Shown: positions 1 to 11,175, numbered from the stretch's first letter. The stretch: 64,000 nucleotides of DNA from Actinobacillus arthritidis (GCF_029774155.1 NZ_CP103833.1:496001-560000); one strand, 5' to 3'. Translations and numbers: made by a program. Notes: a model not told the origin generated them from the sequence alone.

Positions 1-1411
1 AATTATCCGGTGTAGTTATCACTGTACCGGCGTATTTTGATGACGCACAACGTCAAAGCACCAAAGATGCGGCGCGTCTTGCCGGTTTAAATGTATTACG
101 TTTATTAAATGAACCAACGGCGCTAGCGATTGCTTATGGGTTGGATAGCGGACAAGAAGGCGTTATCGCAGTATATGATTTAGGCGGCGGTACTTTCGAT
201 ATTTCGATTTTGCGTTTAAGTCGAGGTGTGTTTGAAGTGTTGGCGACCGGTGGTGATACCGCACTTGGCGGCGATGATTTCGACCATTTGCTAGCCGATT
301 GGATTGCGGAACAGGCAAATTACAAACCGCAGAATGCCAATGAACAACGTGAATTATTAACGCTAGCTACCCAAACTAAAGTGGTGCTTTCACAAGCGGT
401 CGAAACTGAAGTGAAATTTGCAAATTGGCAAGGTACGGTAAGCCGTGCGCAATTTAACGAGTTAATTCAGCCATTAGTTAAACGTTCATTGATGACTTGC
501 CGCCGAGCGTTAAAAGATGCCGGTGTGGAGGTCGAAGAAGTTCGTGAAGTGGTAATGGTTGGCGGTTCAACCCGTGTGCCGTTTGTGCGTGAGCAAGTCG
601 GCGAATTTTTCGAGAAGAATCCGTTAACCTCAATTGATCCGGATAAAGTTGTGGCATTAGGTGCGCGATTCAGGCGGATATCCTAGTGGGTAATAAACCG
701 GATAGCGAAATGTCGCTGTTAGATGTGGTACCGCTTTCACTTGGTATCGAAACGATGGGTGGTTTAGTTGAGAAAATTATTCCGCGTAACACGACGATTC
801 CGGTTGCACGTGCGCAAGAATTTACTACGGCGAAAGACGGTCAAACCGCAATGAGCGTACACGTGTTACAAGGCGAACGTGAGTTAGTCGAAGATTGTCG
901 TTCACTTGGTCGCTTTACGTTACGAGGCATTCCGCCGATGGTTGCCGGTGCGGCGACAATTCGTGTTACTTATCAAGTGGATGCGGATGGTTTGCTCAGT
1001 GTTACGGCAATGGAAAAATCGACCAAAGTACAGGCTTCGATTCAAATTAAGCCGTCTTACGGTTTAACCGATGAAGAAGTCACGCAAATGATTAAATCTT
1101 CAATGACCAATGCCAAAGAAGATATGGAAGCTCGTCAACTTGCTGAACAGCGTGTTGAAGCAGATAGAACGATTGATACGGTAATTTCGGCATTGCAACA
1201 AGACGGTGCGGAAGTATTAAGCGTTGAAGAGTTTAAGTTAATTGAAGCGGAAATCGCAAAACTGATTCAATTAAAACAAGGTACGGATCGACAAGCAATT
1301 GCCCAAGGGGTAAAAGATTTAGATCTCGCAACACAAACATTTGTCGCGAAGCGAATGAATTTATCAATCCAAAAAGCATTAGCGGGTAAAGCCGTTGATG
1401 AAATTATTTAA
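1..1411 (+). pseudogene. hscA: hscA, Fe-S assembly chaperone (5' end outside window; frame broken)
   Basis: HscA is the specialised Hsp70 that, with HscB, releases [2Fe-2S] clusters from IscU. The reading frame enters at base 3 and covers about the last three quarters of the protein. The Hsp70 ATPase signatures are visible: the [10 protein letters not shown] phosphate loop near base 180 and [10 protein letters not shown] near 555. The substrate-binding domain follows, with the conserved NTTIPV and GERE segments. The frame breaks at 663-670, where the expected GAAIQADIL needs GCG GCG ATT and the sequence reads GCGCGATT, one G short. The sequence continues cleanly in the new frame to the stop at 1411. 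Fdx and iscX follow directly, as in the isc operon. A real null allele is unlikely because the rest is well conserved; a sequence error is the simplest reading. Confidence 0.93.
392..400 (+). repeat. Apl-type DNA uptake sequence, representative copy
   Basis: ACAAGCGGT, inside hscA. Other plus-strand copies seen at 11091-11099, 15374-15382, 18219-18227, 30395-30403, 31232-31240 and 48342-48350; complements (ACCGCTTGT) are equally frequent. The word fits the Actinobacillus pleuropneumoniae group and marks natural competence. Confidence 0.85.
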
Positions 1412-1461
1412 TTAGTGCCCTTCTGTGAAAAGAGGGGAAGAGTCAAATAAAAGAGGATATT

Positions 1462-1803
1462 ATGCCAAAAGTTGTTTTTCTTCCGCATGAAGAGTTCTGT
1501 CCGGAAGGTATGGTGATTGAAGCGCAAACCGGCGACAATTTATTAGAGTTAGCGCACAATGCGGGTGTAGAAATTCACCATGCTTGTGACGGTTCTTGTG
1601 CGTGTACGACTTGCCATGTGGTTATTCGTGAAGGGTTTGATTCATTAAATGAAACAACCGATCAAGAAGAAGATATGCTAGATAAAGCATGGGGTCTGGA
1701 AATGGATAGCCGTTTAAGTTGCCAATGTGTAGTTGGCGAAGAAGACTTAGTGGTAGAGATTCCGAAATATAACTTAAATCACGCAAATGAGGCGGCACAC
1801 TAA
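1462..1803 (+). CDS. fdx: ISC-type [2Fe-2S] ferredoxin
   Basis: Adrenodoxin-type ferredoxin of 113 residues that donates electrons during Fe-S cluster assembly on IscU. The cluster ligands fit C-x5-C-x2-C (Cys42, Cys48, Cys51) plus Cys87, the same spacing as E. coli Fdx. A further cysteine at 46 corresponds to the conserved non-ligand Cys of ISC ferredoxins. It has an AGAGGATATT leader with the AGAGG ribosome site in good position. It lies 50 bp after hscA, and its stop overlaps the iscX start by one base (TAATG), which indicates translational coupling. Confidence 0.96.
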   Translation: MPKVVFLPHEEFCPEGMVIEAQTGDNLLELAHNAGVEIHHACDGSCACTTCHVVIREGFDSLNETTDQEEDMLDKAWGLEMDSRLSCQCVVGEEDLVVEIPKYNLNHANEAAH

Positions 1804-1997
1804 TGAAATGGTCTGATACACGCATGATTGCGGAAAATCTGTATGATATGAATCCGGATTTGGATCCGACGACAGTTCGTTTTACCGATATGCATAAATG
1901 GATCTGCGAAATGGAAGATTTTGATGATGATCCGGAAGCGTCAAACGAACATATTTTAGAAGCGATTTTAACCATTTGGTTAGAAGAATACGAATAA
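1803..1997 (+). CDS. iscX: IscX, small acidic Fe-S assembly protein
   Basis: A 64-residue, strongly acidic protein, the last gene of the isc operon. It binds IscS and iron and modulates cluster assembly. The family pattern W-x-D at the N-terminus ([19 protein letters not shown]), the central [25 protein letters not shown] acidic stretch and the terminal WLEEYE are all present, and the length is normal. Start overlaps the fdx stop (TAATG). A hairpin 30 bp downstream ends the operon. Confidence 0.95.
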   Translation: MKWSDTRMIAENLYDMNPDLDPTTVRFTDMHKWICEMEDFDDDPEASNEHILEAILTIWLEEYE

Positions 1998-2029
1998 GTA
2001 TTCAAATAAGAAATCAAAAAAGAAATGGA

Positions 2030-2060
2030 AAAGGCAGAGCGAAGTCATTGCACTGCCTTT
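2030..2060. terminator. Bidirectional terminator between iscX and the TonB receptor gene
   Basis: Inverted repeat AAGGCAGAGC / GCACTGCCTT (one mismatch) with a 9-base loop, followed by TTTTTTAT on the plus strand and preceded by an A-rich run that would give U's on the minus transcript. It lies between two convergent genes. Confidence 0.8.
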
Positions 2061-2081
2061 TTTATATCTAAAATTCAATCA

Positions 2082-4798
2082 CTAGAATTTCACATTGACG
2101 GCAAAGGTAAAGTTACGTCCGATTTGCGGCACGTAAGGTAAGAATGAGTTATGAATATAGATTTGTTCATTCAATACGTTATTTGCTCGTAACGAGAAGG
2201 TGTAATCGACATTTTTGATAATGCGATTGTAATCAATCCCTAAATTCAGTAAGTTATAGCCTTGCGTTTTATTTTCCGTTACTTTACGAGCGACCATCGG
2301 TAAATTATTATTCACGTAGTTTTTAATTTCGCAGTCACTATCATCTCTAGTACATCCTTTCGGTGTATGCAATCTTGGTTTAATCGCAATGGTTGAAGTT
2401 GAAACACGTTTTTGAGTAAATACACGGATATATTCAACATTGGCAGACCAGTTCTGATTGAAATAACCTTGCCAACGGAAACCTAAACGGATTGGCGGAA
2501 CACGAGGTGCGTTAGTTGCTGGGCGTTTAAGTTTATCTGTACCGATTTTACCCGGATAAGTGATTACACAGTATTCAGGCTCATTTTCAATATCTTTTTG
2601 GGTGCAATCCGGATCTAAGCTAACTTCCGGCGGTGCGATTAATTCCGCTTGGTTGCTAAAGCTTACACATCGGCTTAAATCGCCACCGTTTAATAAACAA
2701 GGGCTATCAATACTGCTTTCATCTAAGATCGGCTCTTTATCATAGAAATTTTTACCAATCACCGGCGATAATTTTCCAATACGTCCACGCACAATATCAC
2801 CGAATAATGTGATGCTGTGATCAGGATGGAATTGGTAAGTCACTTCTGCTTCTAATCCGTAGAATTTGGCGGTAGTTTGATTATAACGGCGTAAGTAAAG
2901 ATTACCTTCTTTCTCTACGTTTTCATTGAAAATATAGTTGTCGAAATCACTGTAATAACCGCTGGTTTTATAAAATAGCTTATCTCCGGTGTGTCTAAAG
3001 GCTAATTCATAGTTATCCGATTTTTCTTTGGTTAAATCTTTATTGCCATGCTCAAAAGAACTGGTTGCAAGGTGTTTACCCTGATAATAGAGTTCCATTG
3101 GCGATGGAATACGTTCGTTATGCGAATAGCTAAACGACACACGATTTTCCGGCGTAAAATCCCAAGAAGCTGTCGCAAGATAAGAAAGTGCATTTTGCGT
3201 ATATGGGGTTAAATCCGGTTTAATCGGTGAATATTCCTGAGGTCTTGACGGATCTTTTTGGAAATTATTCAGCGCATGATCTAGTAGTTTTTGCTCATAA
3301 TGTACCGGTGTTCTTTGTTTTTCATAACGAACTGCAGTATCTAAACTAAATTTACCCAAATTAAATTGTTCCAAGCCAAATAAACTGATGCTTTTATTGG
3401 TATGCGGTACAAGTAAATAAGGGCGATAACTGTTCACGTTATTATGTAATGCTTTGCTATAGGCTTCAGGTGATTCAAAATAACTTGGTAGCAATACTTC
3501 GCCAGCGCTGGCTTTTTGTGTCTGATATTGTAAACCGAACATTCCTTTAAAATGTTTGGTCGGCGTATGATAAAGTTCTAAGCGACTGTTAAATCCTTTA
3601 TTTTTAAAAATCGCATTTTCACTTCCTTTATCAACGGTTGGATCACGTTCAATACTTTTTGGATTGTTTGCACTTTGCGGATTACCCGGATCGCGTTCAT
3701 CGTGGTAATAATCGGCAAAAGTCAGACTCAATTTCGCTTTATCTAACCAGTTAAACGGTTGTAATAATTCTCCACGCACATCATATCGCTTGGTATTCAT
3801 CAAAATATAAGGGCTATCGTGCAGGTGATTAACTAATATCCCAGTTGGGTTGTCTTCACTAGGTTCATTGTGATTATGCAGACAATGAGTATGCGGATTA
3901 TCATAAATATCTTCATCACCCATTAAATGCGGATAAATAGAGAGGTAATAACGTCCGGAACCATACCACTGCGTGAAATGTTCTTTATCGCTGTTGCAAT
4001 GAATATGCCCCGGAATACTATAGCGGTCTTTTCGTCGGCTGTAAGATGCGCCTAAATAGCCCTTGTCGTGAATATAAGAAAGTCCGATAGTACCGACATT
4101 CGATTTATTATCACTGCCGGGTAAGTAATGTAATTGTTCTGATTCCGCTTGGAATTTCGGCACACGATAGTTATCCGCATTACGTTTTAATCCTTCAATA
4201 CGTAGAGCAAAATGATTACCCAGCCCTAAAGTAATACCGGCAGTATTCACCACTTCTTTGCTAGATGTGTTATAGCGAGTTAGTGCTTCTCCTTCCAAAT
4301 TAGGTAAGAGCGCACCCACAGGCATTTGAGTTGGGATTCGCCCGTCTACCATATTTACTACGCCGGCTGGTGAGCTGTGCTATATAAAAGCGTATTTGCT
4401 CCTCGAACAATTTCCACTTGGCTAGCGAGTAAAGTATCGGCAACAACCACATGATCGGGAGAGAGAGAGGACATATCAATCACATCCGTACCGTTTTGCA
4501 GAATTTTAACGCGTACACCGTCTTGTCCTCGAATAATCGGCTTACTCGCACCGCCGCCAAATGGATTGGAATGTATACCTAATTCGCCGGCTAAAGCGTT
4601 ACCTAAAGTTGCCGACCGATGTTTTAACTGTGATTTATCAACGACCTGATCGCTGATATTATCGGCATTATTGAGAATAGAATCTCCCAATTTGCCTTGT
4701 GCATTAACCTTCACTTCCTCTAATTCAATACGTTCTTCTGCCTGAGCTGTTAGGCTTAATAACGTAAAGAGAGCCACTGTAATGGCATTTTTTTTCAT
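2082..4798 (-). pseudogene. znuD: TonB-dependent outer-membrane receptor, ZnuD-like (frame broken)
   Basis: Outer-membrane receptor of about 905 residues, probably for zinc. The protein starts with a Sec signal peptide (MKKNAITVALFTLL... cleaved after AQA), then EEVKVNAQG as a TonB-box region, and a plug domain with the RGQDGVRVKIL and VEIVRGANTLLYS motifs. The barrel ends in a C-terminal Phe. An extracellular segment is rich in His, Asp and Glu with paired Cys (HIHCNSDKEH, HTHCLHNHNEP), as in the zinc-binding loops of neisserial ZnuD/TdfJ. A one-base loss near 4373 breaks the frame: the expected plug motif STASPAGVVNMVDG is split between STA and SPAGVV. Substrate is inferred from the His loops; heme or another metal is possible. 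The znuD symbol is by resemblance. Confidence 0.75.
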
Positions 4799-4804
4799 GG
4801 TTGT

Positions 4805-4842
4805 CCCCTTTTATATGAATAATAAGAATAATTAAAAAGGGG
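4805..4842 (-). promoter_or_regulatory. Inverted repeat over the ribosome site of the ZnuD-like gene
   Basis: In the leader of the TonB receptor gene, CCCCTTTT (4805-4812) pairs with AAAAGGGG (4835-4842). On the minus strand the proximal arm is the AAGGGGA ribosome site just before the ATG, so pairing would hide it. A minus-strand TATAAT lies at 4851-4846, so transcription may start within the distal arm and the hairpin may be only partly transcribed. No clear Zur or Fur palindrome was found. Confidence 0.4.
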
Positions 4843-4947
4843 AGTATTATAGAATGAATAAACCATAAAAAAAATAGTGGAAATACAAAAAAATCCATTA
4901 AATTTTTATGGTTTATGTGGATTGAGAGGAAAAATATAATGTTTCGG

Positions 4948-6180
4948 CTATTTTTTCTTTAGTGTCGCGATCGCATTTGCCCGACGTTTATTCAGTTCAT
5001 CTCTAATCGCTTGCTTTTCATAACCATCCGCAATCACTTGTTGTACATCTACTTGATTCGCCGCTTCGAAATAACGCTTAGCAAGTTCCGCTTGCGGATA
5101 CTCTCTCTCTTCAAAGCCTAATCTGCCGCGTGCGTCCGCCTCACAAGCGAGTAAAAAATCAAAAAAACGTTGCGGTTTACGCCATACATCAAGCGCATTA
5201 AATACTTTCAATACGGTTTCCGAACGTAACTCCGCCATTTTATGGCAGTGTGTGTGATATTCGGTGACCAAAATGGCGAAGTCTTTGATATCTGTCGGTA
5301 CTTTTAAGTGATTGGATAGCTCACGAGCCGGTTTGATACCTTTTACTTCGTGCCCGTAATGATGTGGGAGAATGTCTTTTTCGGTTAACCCTTTGCCTAA
5401 ATCGTGGCAAAGCGCGGCCCATAACAAAGCGGTCGGATTTTCCGCATTTTTTGCAAGTCGTTTGGCTTGTTCCATCACCAATAAAGTATGAATACCACAA
5501 TCAATTTCAGGGTGATGTTTCTCTGGTTGAGGCACTCCGAATAAGCGGTCTAATTCCGGAAATAATACGGCTAACGCACCGATTTCTCGTAATACTTCAA
5601 AATAGATTTGCGGATTATCAGTCGCAAATGCTTTTTGGGTTTCCAACCAAACACGCTCCGCGGTTAAGTGAGCCAATTCACCGCAAGCGGTCATTTCCTG
5701 CATTAACTTTACTGTTTCAGGCGCGATTTTAAAGCCGAGCGAATGGAAACGGGCGACAAAGCGAGCCACTCTTAAAACCCGCAGTGGATCTTCACTAAAT
5801 GCCGGTGAAATATGACGAAGCAGACGATTTGCTAAATCTTGTTTACCACCGTATGGGTCAAAAATTTGACCGCTTGCATCTTGGGCAATCGCATTAATGG
5901 TTAAATCTCGACGGATTAAATCTTGTTCGAGCGTGACATCCGGCGAAAAATCGCAGAGAAAGCCGTTATAGCCGACCCCGTTTTTATGTTCTTGGCGAGC
6001 TAGTGCATATTCTTCTTTGGTTTTTGGATGTAAAAAAACGGGGAAGTCATTGCCGACTTGCTGATAGCCTTGTGCTAGCAGTTGTTCGGGCGTTGCACCA
6101 ACCACCAGATAATCCCGATCTTTTACCGGTAAGTTTAATAACTGATCACGGATTGCACCGCCAACGAGATAAATTTGCAT
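4948..6180 (-). CDS. cca: Multifunctional CCA tRNA nucleotidyltransferase
   Basis: Adds and repairs the 3' CCA end of tRNAs; this class also has a C-terminal HD phosphohydrolase domain. Using the ATG at 6180, the 410-residue protein begins [12 protein letters not shown] with the GGxxRD loop and the metal-binding pair Asp21/Asp23 in KDRDYLVVG. The [10 protein letters not shown] and [12 protein letters not shown] nucleotide-recognition motifs follow, then the HD motif [12 protein letters not shown]. The open frame could start 28 codons earlier, but that extension runs back toward a terminator and has no family match, so 6180 is preferred. It is downstream of ppiB but separated by a strong terminator. 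Confidence 0.95.
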   Translation of the reverse strand: MQIYLVGGAIRDQLLNLPVKDRDYLVVGATPEQLLAQGYQQVGNDFPVFLHPKTKEEYALARQEHKNGVGYNGFLCDFSPDVTLEQDLIRRDLTINAIAQDASGQIFDPYGGKQDLANRLLRHISPAFSEDPLRVLRVARFVARFHSLGFKIAPETVKLMQEMTACGELAHLTAERVWLETQKAFATDNPQIYFEVLREIGALAVLFPELDRLFGVPQPEKHHPEIDCGIHTLLVMEQAKRLAKNAENPTALLWAALCHDLGKGLTEKDILPHHYGHEVKGIKPARELSNHLKVPTDIKDFAILVTEYHTHCHKMAELRSETVLKVFNALDVWRKPQRFFDFLLACEADARGRLGFEEREYPQAELAKRYFEAANQVDVQQVIADGYEKQAIRDELNKRRANAIATLKKK

Positions 6181-6224
6181 AGTTTTGTTACTTTTATGAA
6201 AGATGATTCCATTTTGCAGAATGA

Positions 6225-6270
6225 TAAAAAAATTTGACCGCTTGTGTTGAGTGCAAGCGGTCAAATTTCT
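6225..6270 (-). terminator. Terminator of ppiB made from paired uptake sequences
   Basis: A perfect 15-bp stem, AAATTTGACCGCTTG with CAAGCGGTCAAATTT, around a 9-base loop. On the minus strand it is followed by a run of T's. Both arms carry the CAAGCGGT uptake word. Confidence 0.9.
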
Positions 6271-6284
6271 AACTTATTTTGCGA

Positions 6285-6794
6285 TTATGCAACGGTTACT
6301 GATTCAATTACTACATCTTCAACCGGTACATCTTGGTGGAAGCCTTTGTTGCCTGTTTTCACGCCTTTGATTTTATCAACCACGTCCATACCTTCAACCA
6401 CTTCACCGAATACCGCATAGCCCCATTCTTGCACCACTTCACGACCAAACATTTCTTTTGAACGGTAATCTAAGAAAGTATTGTCCGCTACGTTGATAAA
6501 GAACTGTGAGCTTGCTGAATGTGGATCAGAAGTACGTGCCATGGCAAGTGTGCCGCGTTTGTTGCTTAAACGATTGTTCGCTTCGTTTTGAATCGGCACT
6601 TTGGTTGCTTTTTCAATTAAGCCTGAAGTCATACCGCCGCCTTGAATCATAAAACCATCGATAACACGGTGGAAAATCGTACCGTTATAAAAGCCTTCTT
6701 TGCAGTAATCTTCAAAGTTTTTTGCGGTTACCGGTGCTTTTTCAAAGTTAAGTTCGATTTTAATGTCACCGAAATTCGTATGTAATGTAATCAT
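6285..6794 (-). CDS. ppiB: Cytoplasmic cyclophilin peptidyl-prolyl isomerase B
   Basis: Cyclophilin of 169 residues with no signal peptide, catalysing proline cis/trans isomerisation. The active-site segment [14 protein letters not shown] holds the catalytic Arg and the Phe-Met-Gln pocket residues, followed by [30 protein letters not shown] as in the family. The length is usual for PpiB. It has its own terminator, and it diverges from cysS across 144 bp. Confidence 0.94.
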   Translation of the reverse strand: MITLHTNFGDIKIELNFEKAPVTAKNFEDYCKEGFYNGTIFHRVIDGFMIQGGGMTSGLIEKATKVPIQNEANNRLSNKRGTLAMARTSDPHSASSQFFINVADNTFLDYRSKEMFGREVVQEWGYAVFGEVVEGMDVVDKIKGVKTGNKGFHQDVPVEDVVIESVTVA

Positions 6795-6938
6795 TTAGAT
6801 TTCCTTATAAAAGAGAAAGGGAAGTTTGGTGCGTTATTATTAAAAAGTTTACGGGAAATTGCAAAAAAATCTCAAAATTAGACCGCTTATTCGCTATACT
6901 TCTCAACATTGCGATAACAAATCAGTACAGAGGATACT

Positions 6939-8318
6939 ATGCTCAAAATTTATAACACTTTAAAACGTGAAAAAGAAGAATTTAAACCAATTAACCCGAA
7001 CCAAGTTGGTATGTATGTCTGCGGCGTTACGGTTTACGATCTCTGTCACTTTGGGCATGGACGTACTTTTGTTTCATTTGACGTGATTGCACGTTATTTA
7101 CGTTATTTAGGCTATAACTTGCGTTATGTGCGTAACATTACCGATGTGGACGATAAAATCATCAAACGTGCATTAGAAAATAACGAAACTTGCGATCAAT
7201 TAGTCGATCGTATGATTGCCGAAATGCATAAAGATTTTGATGATCTGAATATTCTTCGCCCGGATGTTGAGCCTCGTGCGACCAAACATATCCCGGAAAT
7301 TGTAGCGATGGTGGAAAAACTGATCGCAAACGGCCATGCTTACGTAGCGGCGGATGGCGATGTGATGTTTGATGTGGAAAGTTTCAAAAAATACGGTGCG
7401 TTATCTCGCCAAAATTTAGAACAATTACAAGCGGGCGCACGTGTTGAAATTAAATCGGTGAAGAAAAATCCGATGGATTTCGTGTTATGGAAAATGTCGA
7501 AAGAAGGCGAGCCGAGTTGGCAAAGTCCGTGGGGCAACGGTCGCCCGGGTTGGCATATCGAATGTTCGGCAATGAACAGCAAAGAATTAGGTGAACATTT
7601 TGATATTCACGGTGGTGGCTCAGATTTAATGTTCCCTCACCACGAAAATGAAATTGCACAATCTTGCTGTGCCCATGGCGGCGATTATGTAAATTACTGG
7701 TTACATACCGGTATGCTAACGATTGACGATGAGAAAATGTCAAAATCGCTCGGCAATTTCTTCACGATTCGCACCATGTTAGAAAAATATGAATCGGAAA
7801 CTTTACGTTATTTCTTCTTAACCGCGCACTATCGTAGCTTACTAAATTACAGCCTAGATAATTTAGATTTAGCACGCTCGGCGTTAGAACGTTTATACAC
7901 TTCATTACGTGGTTGCGATTTATCGGTTGAAGTTGCTGGTGGCGAACAATACGTCGAAGCGTTTAAAGCGGCAATGGACGATGATTTCAATACGCCGGGC
8001 GCATTAGCAGTGTTATTTGAAATCGCACGTGAAGTGAATAAACTCAAAACCGAAGATATGGCGAAAGCGAACGGTTTAGCGGTGTGTTTAAAAGAATTAG
8101 TCGCTGTATTAGGTTTACTTTATCAAGATCCGGAAGCGTTTTTACAAGGCGATGCGAACAATGATGAAGTTGCGGAAATTGAAGCGTTAATTAAACAGCG
8201 TAACGAAGCAAAAGCCGCGAAAAATTGGGCGGTAGCCGATGAAGTACGCGATAAACTAAAAGCAATGAATATCGTGCTGGAAGACACACCAAACGGCACA
8301 ACATGGCGTAAGGCGTAA
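6939..8318 (+). CDS. cysS: Cysteinyl-tRNA synthetase
   Basis: Class I aminoacyl-tRNA synthetase of 459 residues that charges tRNA-Cys. The HIGH motif appears as CHFGHGRT near residue 35 and the KMSKS loop as [11 protein letters not shown] near residue 268. The zinc site is formed by [19 protein letters not shown] and [11 protein letters not shown]. The C-terminal anticodon-binding part ends in GTTWRKA. The upstream start has a GAGGATACT ribosome site. It stands alone, followed by a uptake-sequence hairpin. Confidence 0.97.
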   Translation: MLKIYNTLKREKEEFKPINPNQVGMYVCGVTVYDLCHFGHGRTFVSFDVIARYLRYLGYNLRYVRNITDVDDKIIKRALENNETCDQLVDRMIAEMHKDFDDLNILRPDVEPRATKHIPEIVAMVEKLIANGHAYVAADGDVMFDVESFKKYGALSRQNLEQLQAGARVEIKSVKKNPMDFVLWKMSKEGEPSWQSPWGNGRPGWHIECSAMNSKELGEHFDIHGGGSDLMFPHHENEIAQSCCAHGGDYVNYWLHTGMLTIDDEKMSKSLGNFFTIRTMLEKYESETLRYFFLTAHYRSLLNYSLDNLDLARSALERLYTSLRGCDLSVEVAGGEQYVEAFKAAMDDDFNTPGALAVLFEIAREVNKLKTEDMAKANGLAVCLKELVAVLGLLYQDPEAFLQGDANNDEVAEIEALIKQRNEAKAAKNWAVADEVRDKLKAMNIVLEDTPNGTTWRKA

Positions 8319-8338
8319 GCATTAAGCGATAAAACAAC

Positions 8339-8384
8339 AAGCGGTTGAATTTGTAAAAAATTTTGCAAATTCAATCGCTTTTTT
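8339..8384 (+). terminator. Terminator of cysS
   Basis: Inverted repeat AAGCGGTTGAATTTG / CAAATTCAATCGCTT followed by TTTTTT. The left arm contains an ACAAGCGGT uptake sequence. Confidence 0.85.
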
Positions 8385-8447
8385 CGTTCTTAGAATGATT
8401 AATTGCTTTTTTATTCTTTTTTAATATAAAAAAACTGGTTTAGTGAA

Positions 8448-8475
8448 TTGACATAGCAATCTAGACGTCTAAAAT
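8448..8475 (+). promoter_or_regulatory. metN promoter with a MetJ box between -35 and -10
   Basis: TTGACA (8448-8453) and TAAAAT (8470-8475) are spaced 16 bp. The spacer ends with a perfect met box AGACGTCT (8463-8470), the 8-mer recognised by the methionine repressor MetJ with S-adenosylmethionine. The position would block RNA polymerase directly, so the metNIQ operon should be methionine-repressed. Confidence 0.85.
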
Positions 8476-8516
8476 AATAAACTGGCTTTTTAATTTATAG
8501 TGTGGAATATATAGGT

Positions 8517-9552
8517 ATGATTCAGCTGAAAAATATCAGCAAACAGTTTGAGGTAAAGGGTAAAAAGATTACCGCCTTAGACAATGTAAACCTTGAGGTG
8601 CCGAAGGGGACGATTTACGGCGTTATTGGGGCGAGTGGTGCGGGCAAAAGTACGCTTATTCGCTGTGTGAATTTACTTGAACGTCCAACGATCGGTAGTG
8701 TGATTGTGGACGGGCAGGATTTGACCGCAATGTCGGAAAAAGAACTAATTTTAGCTCGCCGTAATATTGCGATGATTTTCCAGCATTTTAATTTGTTGGC
8801 GTCACATACGGTATATGAAAATATCGCATTACCGTTAACGTTAAGCAATACACCGAAAGAGCAAATTGAGAAAAAAGTTAATGAATTGATTGAATTAGTC
8901 GGCTTAACCGAACGTAAAGATGTTTATCCGAGCAATTTATCCGGCGGTCAGAAGCAACGTGTGGCAATCGCCCGTGCGTTAGCAAGTGATCCGCACGTTT
9001 TATTGTGTGATGAAGCGACAAGTGCGTTAGATCCGGCGACAACCCAATCGATTTTACAATTATTAAAAGACATTAATAAGCGTTTAGGCTTAACTATTTT
9101 ATTGATTACCCATGAAATGGAAGTGGTGAAACGTATTTGTGATCGAGTGGCGGTGATCGATAAAGGTCAATTAATTGAAACCGGTTCGGTCAGTGAGATT
9201 TTCTCTAATCCGAAAACGGAATTGGCACAGAAATTTATTCAATCGACATTCCATTACGAATTACCGGCGGAATATACCGAGCAAGCTTTCTGAACATCCA
9301 ACGCCCAACGGGAAACCAATTATTAAATTTGAATTTACCGGTCGTTCGGTGGATGCACCGTTACTTTCTATGGCATCGAAAAAATTCGGCATCGATTTCA
9401 GTATTTTAATGTCTCAGATTGATTATGCTGGTGGGGTCAAATTCGGCTTTGTGATTGCGGAAGTTACCGGCAATAACGATTCGATTGCGGAAGCAAAATT
9501 CTATTTAATGGATAATAATGTAAAAGTGGAGGTGTTAGGTTATGTGGGATAG
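8517..9552 (+). pseudogene. metN: MetN, methionine ABC importer ATPase (frame broken)
   Basis: ATPase of the D/L-methionine importer MetNIQ. Walker A (GASGAGKST), the [15 protein letters not shown] signature, Walker B ([13 protein letters not shown]) and the His switch (LLITHEMEV) are intact. The C-terminal regulatory (NIL) domain that senses methionine continues in another frame: the sequence at 9283-9288 reads CAAGCTT where [13 protein letters not shown] needs CAACTT, an extra G. The protein would otherwise be of normal length (about 345). The ATG at 8517 (MIQLKNIS) fits E. coli MetN better than the GTG five codons earlier. The end overlaps metI by 11 bases. The truncated product would keep ATPase but lose transinhibition; an error is as likely. 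Confidence 0.9.
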
Positions 9553-10218
9553 TTTTATGCAAGAACTCACACCTCAAATGTGGGGCTTAGTCGGTACTTC
9601 AACGCTTGAAACGCTCTATATGGGCTTTGCGGCGACGCTACTTGCCGTGGTAGTCGGTTTACCAATCGGCTTCTTAGCATTCTTAACCGGCAAAGGTGAG
9701 ATTTTAGAAAACCCGCGTTTACATCAGGTATTAGATGTTGTTATCAATATCGGTCGTTCTGTTCCGTTTATTATTTTGTTAGTGGTGTTGTTACCTTTTA
9801 CCCGTTTATTGGTAGGGACAACGCTAGGTACAACGGCGCGATTGTGCCGTTAAGTGTCTCGGCAATTCCGTTTTTTGCGCGTTTAACTTCAAATGCGTTA
9901 TTAGAAATTCCAGCAGGTTTAACCGAAGCGGCTAAATCAATGGGAGCAACCAATTGGCAGGTGGTTCGTAAATTCTATTTACCGGAATCACTTCCGATTT
10001 TAATCAACGGTATCACGTTAACCTTAGTGGCTTTAATTGGCTACTCAGCAATGGCGGGTGCAGTTGGCGGTGGTGGTTTGGGTAACCTTGCCATCAGTTA
10101 CGGTGAACACCGTAACATGGTCTATGTAAAATGGATCTCAACAATTATTATTGTAGCGATTGTAATGGTCAGCCAAAAAATCGGCGATAACCTTGCAAAA
10201 CGTTACGATCATCGTTAA
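9542..10218 (+). pseudogene. metI: MetI, methionine importer permease (frame broken)
   Basis: Inner-membrane permease of MetNIQ, with about five membrane helices. The start MWDSFMQELTPQMWG overlaps the metN end. The frame breaks at 9836-9843, where GTTAAIVPLSVSAIP needs GCG GCG ATT but the sequence gives GCGCGATT (one G short). The rest, including the EAA coupling loop (EIPAGLTEAAKSMGATNWQVVRKFYLPES), reads on to 10218. This is the same lesion as in hscA and argG. MetQ follows 26 bp later with an AAGGAG ribosome site, so the operon is otherwise complete. Confidence 0.9.
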
Positions 10219-10244
10219 ACACAACATTAAAAAGGAGTTTTCCT

Positions 10245-11063
10245 ATGAATTTCAAGAAAGTATTAGGCGTGGCGTTAGTGTCTGCTTTAGCATTAACCGG
10301 CTGTAACGAAGAGAAGAAAGCGGATGCAGCGGCACAAGCCACTTCAAAAATTAAAGTTGGCGTGATGTCTGGCCCGGAACATACTGTGGCGGAAAAAGCG
10401 GCACAAGTGGCGAAACAAAAATACGGTTTAGAAGTGGAATTCGTATTATTCAATGACTATGCGTTACCAAATACGGCGGTAAGTAAAGGCGATTTAGACG
10501 CAAACGCTTTCCAACACAAACCGTATTTAGATAAAGATAGCCAATCAAAAGGCTTAACTAACCTTGAAATTGTTGGTAATACTTTCGTATTCCCTCTTGC
10601 AGGTTATTCTAAAAAAATTAAAAACGTATCAGAGTTAGCAGAAGGTGCAGTGGTTGCAGTACCTAATGACCCTTCAAACCTTGCTCGTGCATTAATTCTT
10701 TTAGAGAAACAAGGTTTAATCAAATTAAAAGACAACACAAATTTATTCTCAACGACGTTAGATATTGTTGAAAATCCGAAAAAATTAAATATCAAAGAAG
10801 TGGATACTTCGGTAGCGGCAAAAGCATTAGATGATGTGGATTTAGCGGTGGTAAACAATACTTACGCAGGTCAGGTCGGTTTAAGTGCGAATGATGGTAT
10901 TTTTGTAGAAGATAAAGATTCTCCGTATGTAAATATCATTGTGGCACGTAAAGATAACAAAGATAGCGAAGCAGTGAAAAACTTTGTGAAATCGTTCCAA
11001 ACTGAAGAAGTGTTTGGCGAAGCACAAAAACACTTTAAAGACGGTGTCGTGAAAGGTTGGTAA
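10245..11063 (+). CDS. metQ: MetQ, methionine-binding lipoprotein (first copy)
   Basis: Substrate-binding lipoprotein of MetNIQ, 272 residues. The lipobox LTGC places lipidated Cys20 after a short signal peptide. The NlpA/MetQ fold motifs are present: KVGVMSGPEH, GDLDANAFQHKPYL, FPLAGYSKK, the ligand loop PNDPSNLARAL, DVDLAVVNNTYAGQ and the C-terminal KGW. A strong AAAAAGGAG ribosome site precedes the ATG. It ends the metNIQ unit at an uptake-sequence terminator. A second metQ-like gene follows. Confidence 0.95.
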   Translation: MNFKKVLGVALVSALALTGCNEEKKADAAAQATSKIKVGVMSGPEHTVAEKAAQVAKQKYGLEVEFVLFNDYALPNTAVSKGDLDANAFQHKPYLDKDSQSKGLTNLEIVGNTFVFPLAGYSKKIKNVSELAEGAVVAVPNDPSNLARALILLEKQGLIKLKDNTNLFSTTLDIVENPKKLNIKEVDTSVAAKALDDVDLAVVNNTYAGQVGLSANDGIFVEDKDSPYVNIIVARKDNKDSEAVKNFVKSFQTEEVFGEAQKHFKDGVVKGW

Positions 11064-11090
11064 TCATTAACTGATTCCGAAAATTGTTAA

Positions 11091-11150
11091 ACAAGCGGTA
11101 AAATTTATCTAAAATTTTGCAAAAGTAGCAGAGAATTTTACCGCTTCTTT
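11091..11150 (+). terminator. Terminator after metQ
   Basis: AAGCGGTAAAATTT pairs with a GAATTTTACCGCTT arm across about 28 bases, followed by CTTTTTAT. The left arm carries ACAAGCGGT. It would separate the second metQ from metNIQ, at least partly. Confidence 0.75.
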
Positions 11151-11175
11151 TTATCTAAATTGAGAGGTTTATCCT

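Noticed and set aside
1622..2017. Minus-strand frame over fdx and iscX
   Set aside because: It is a shadow of two well-supported genes on the other strand.
8502..8516. GTG start for metN
   Set aside because: The extension MEYIG is not part of the family; the ATG at 8517 gives the usual start.
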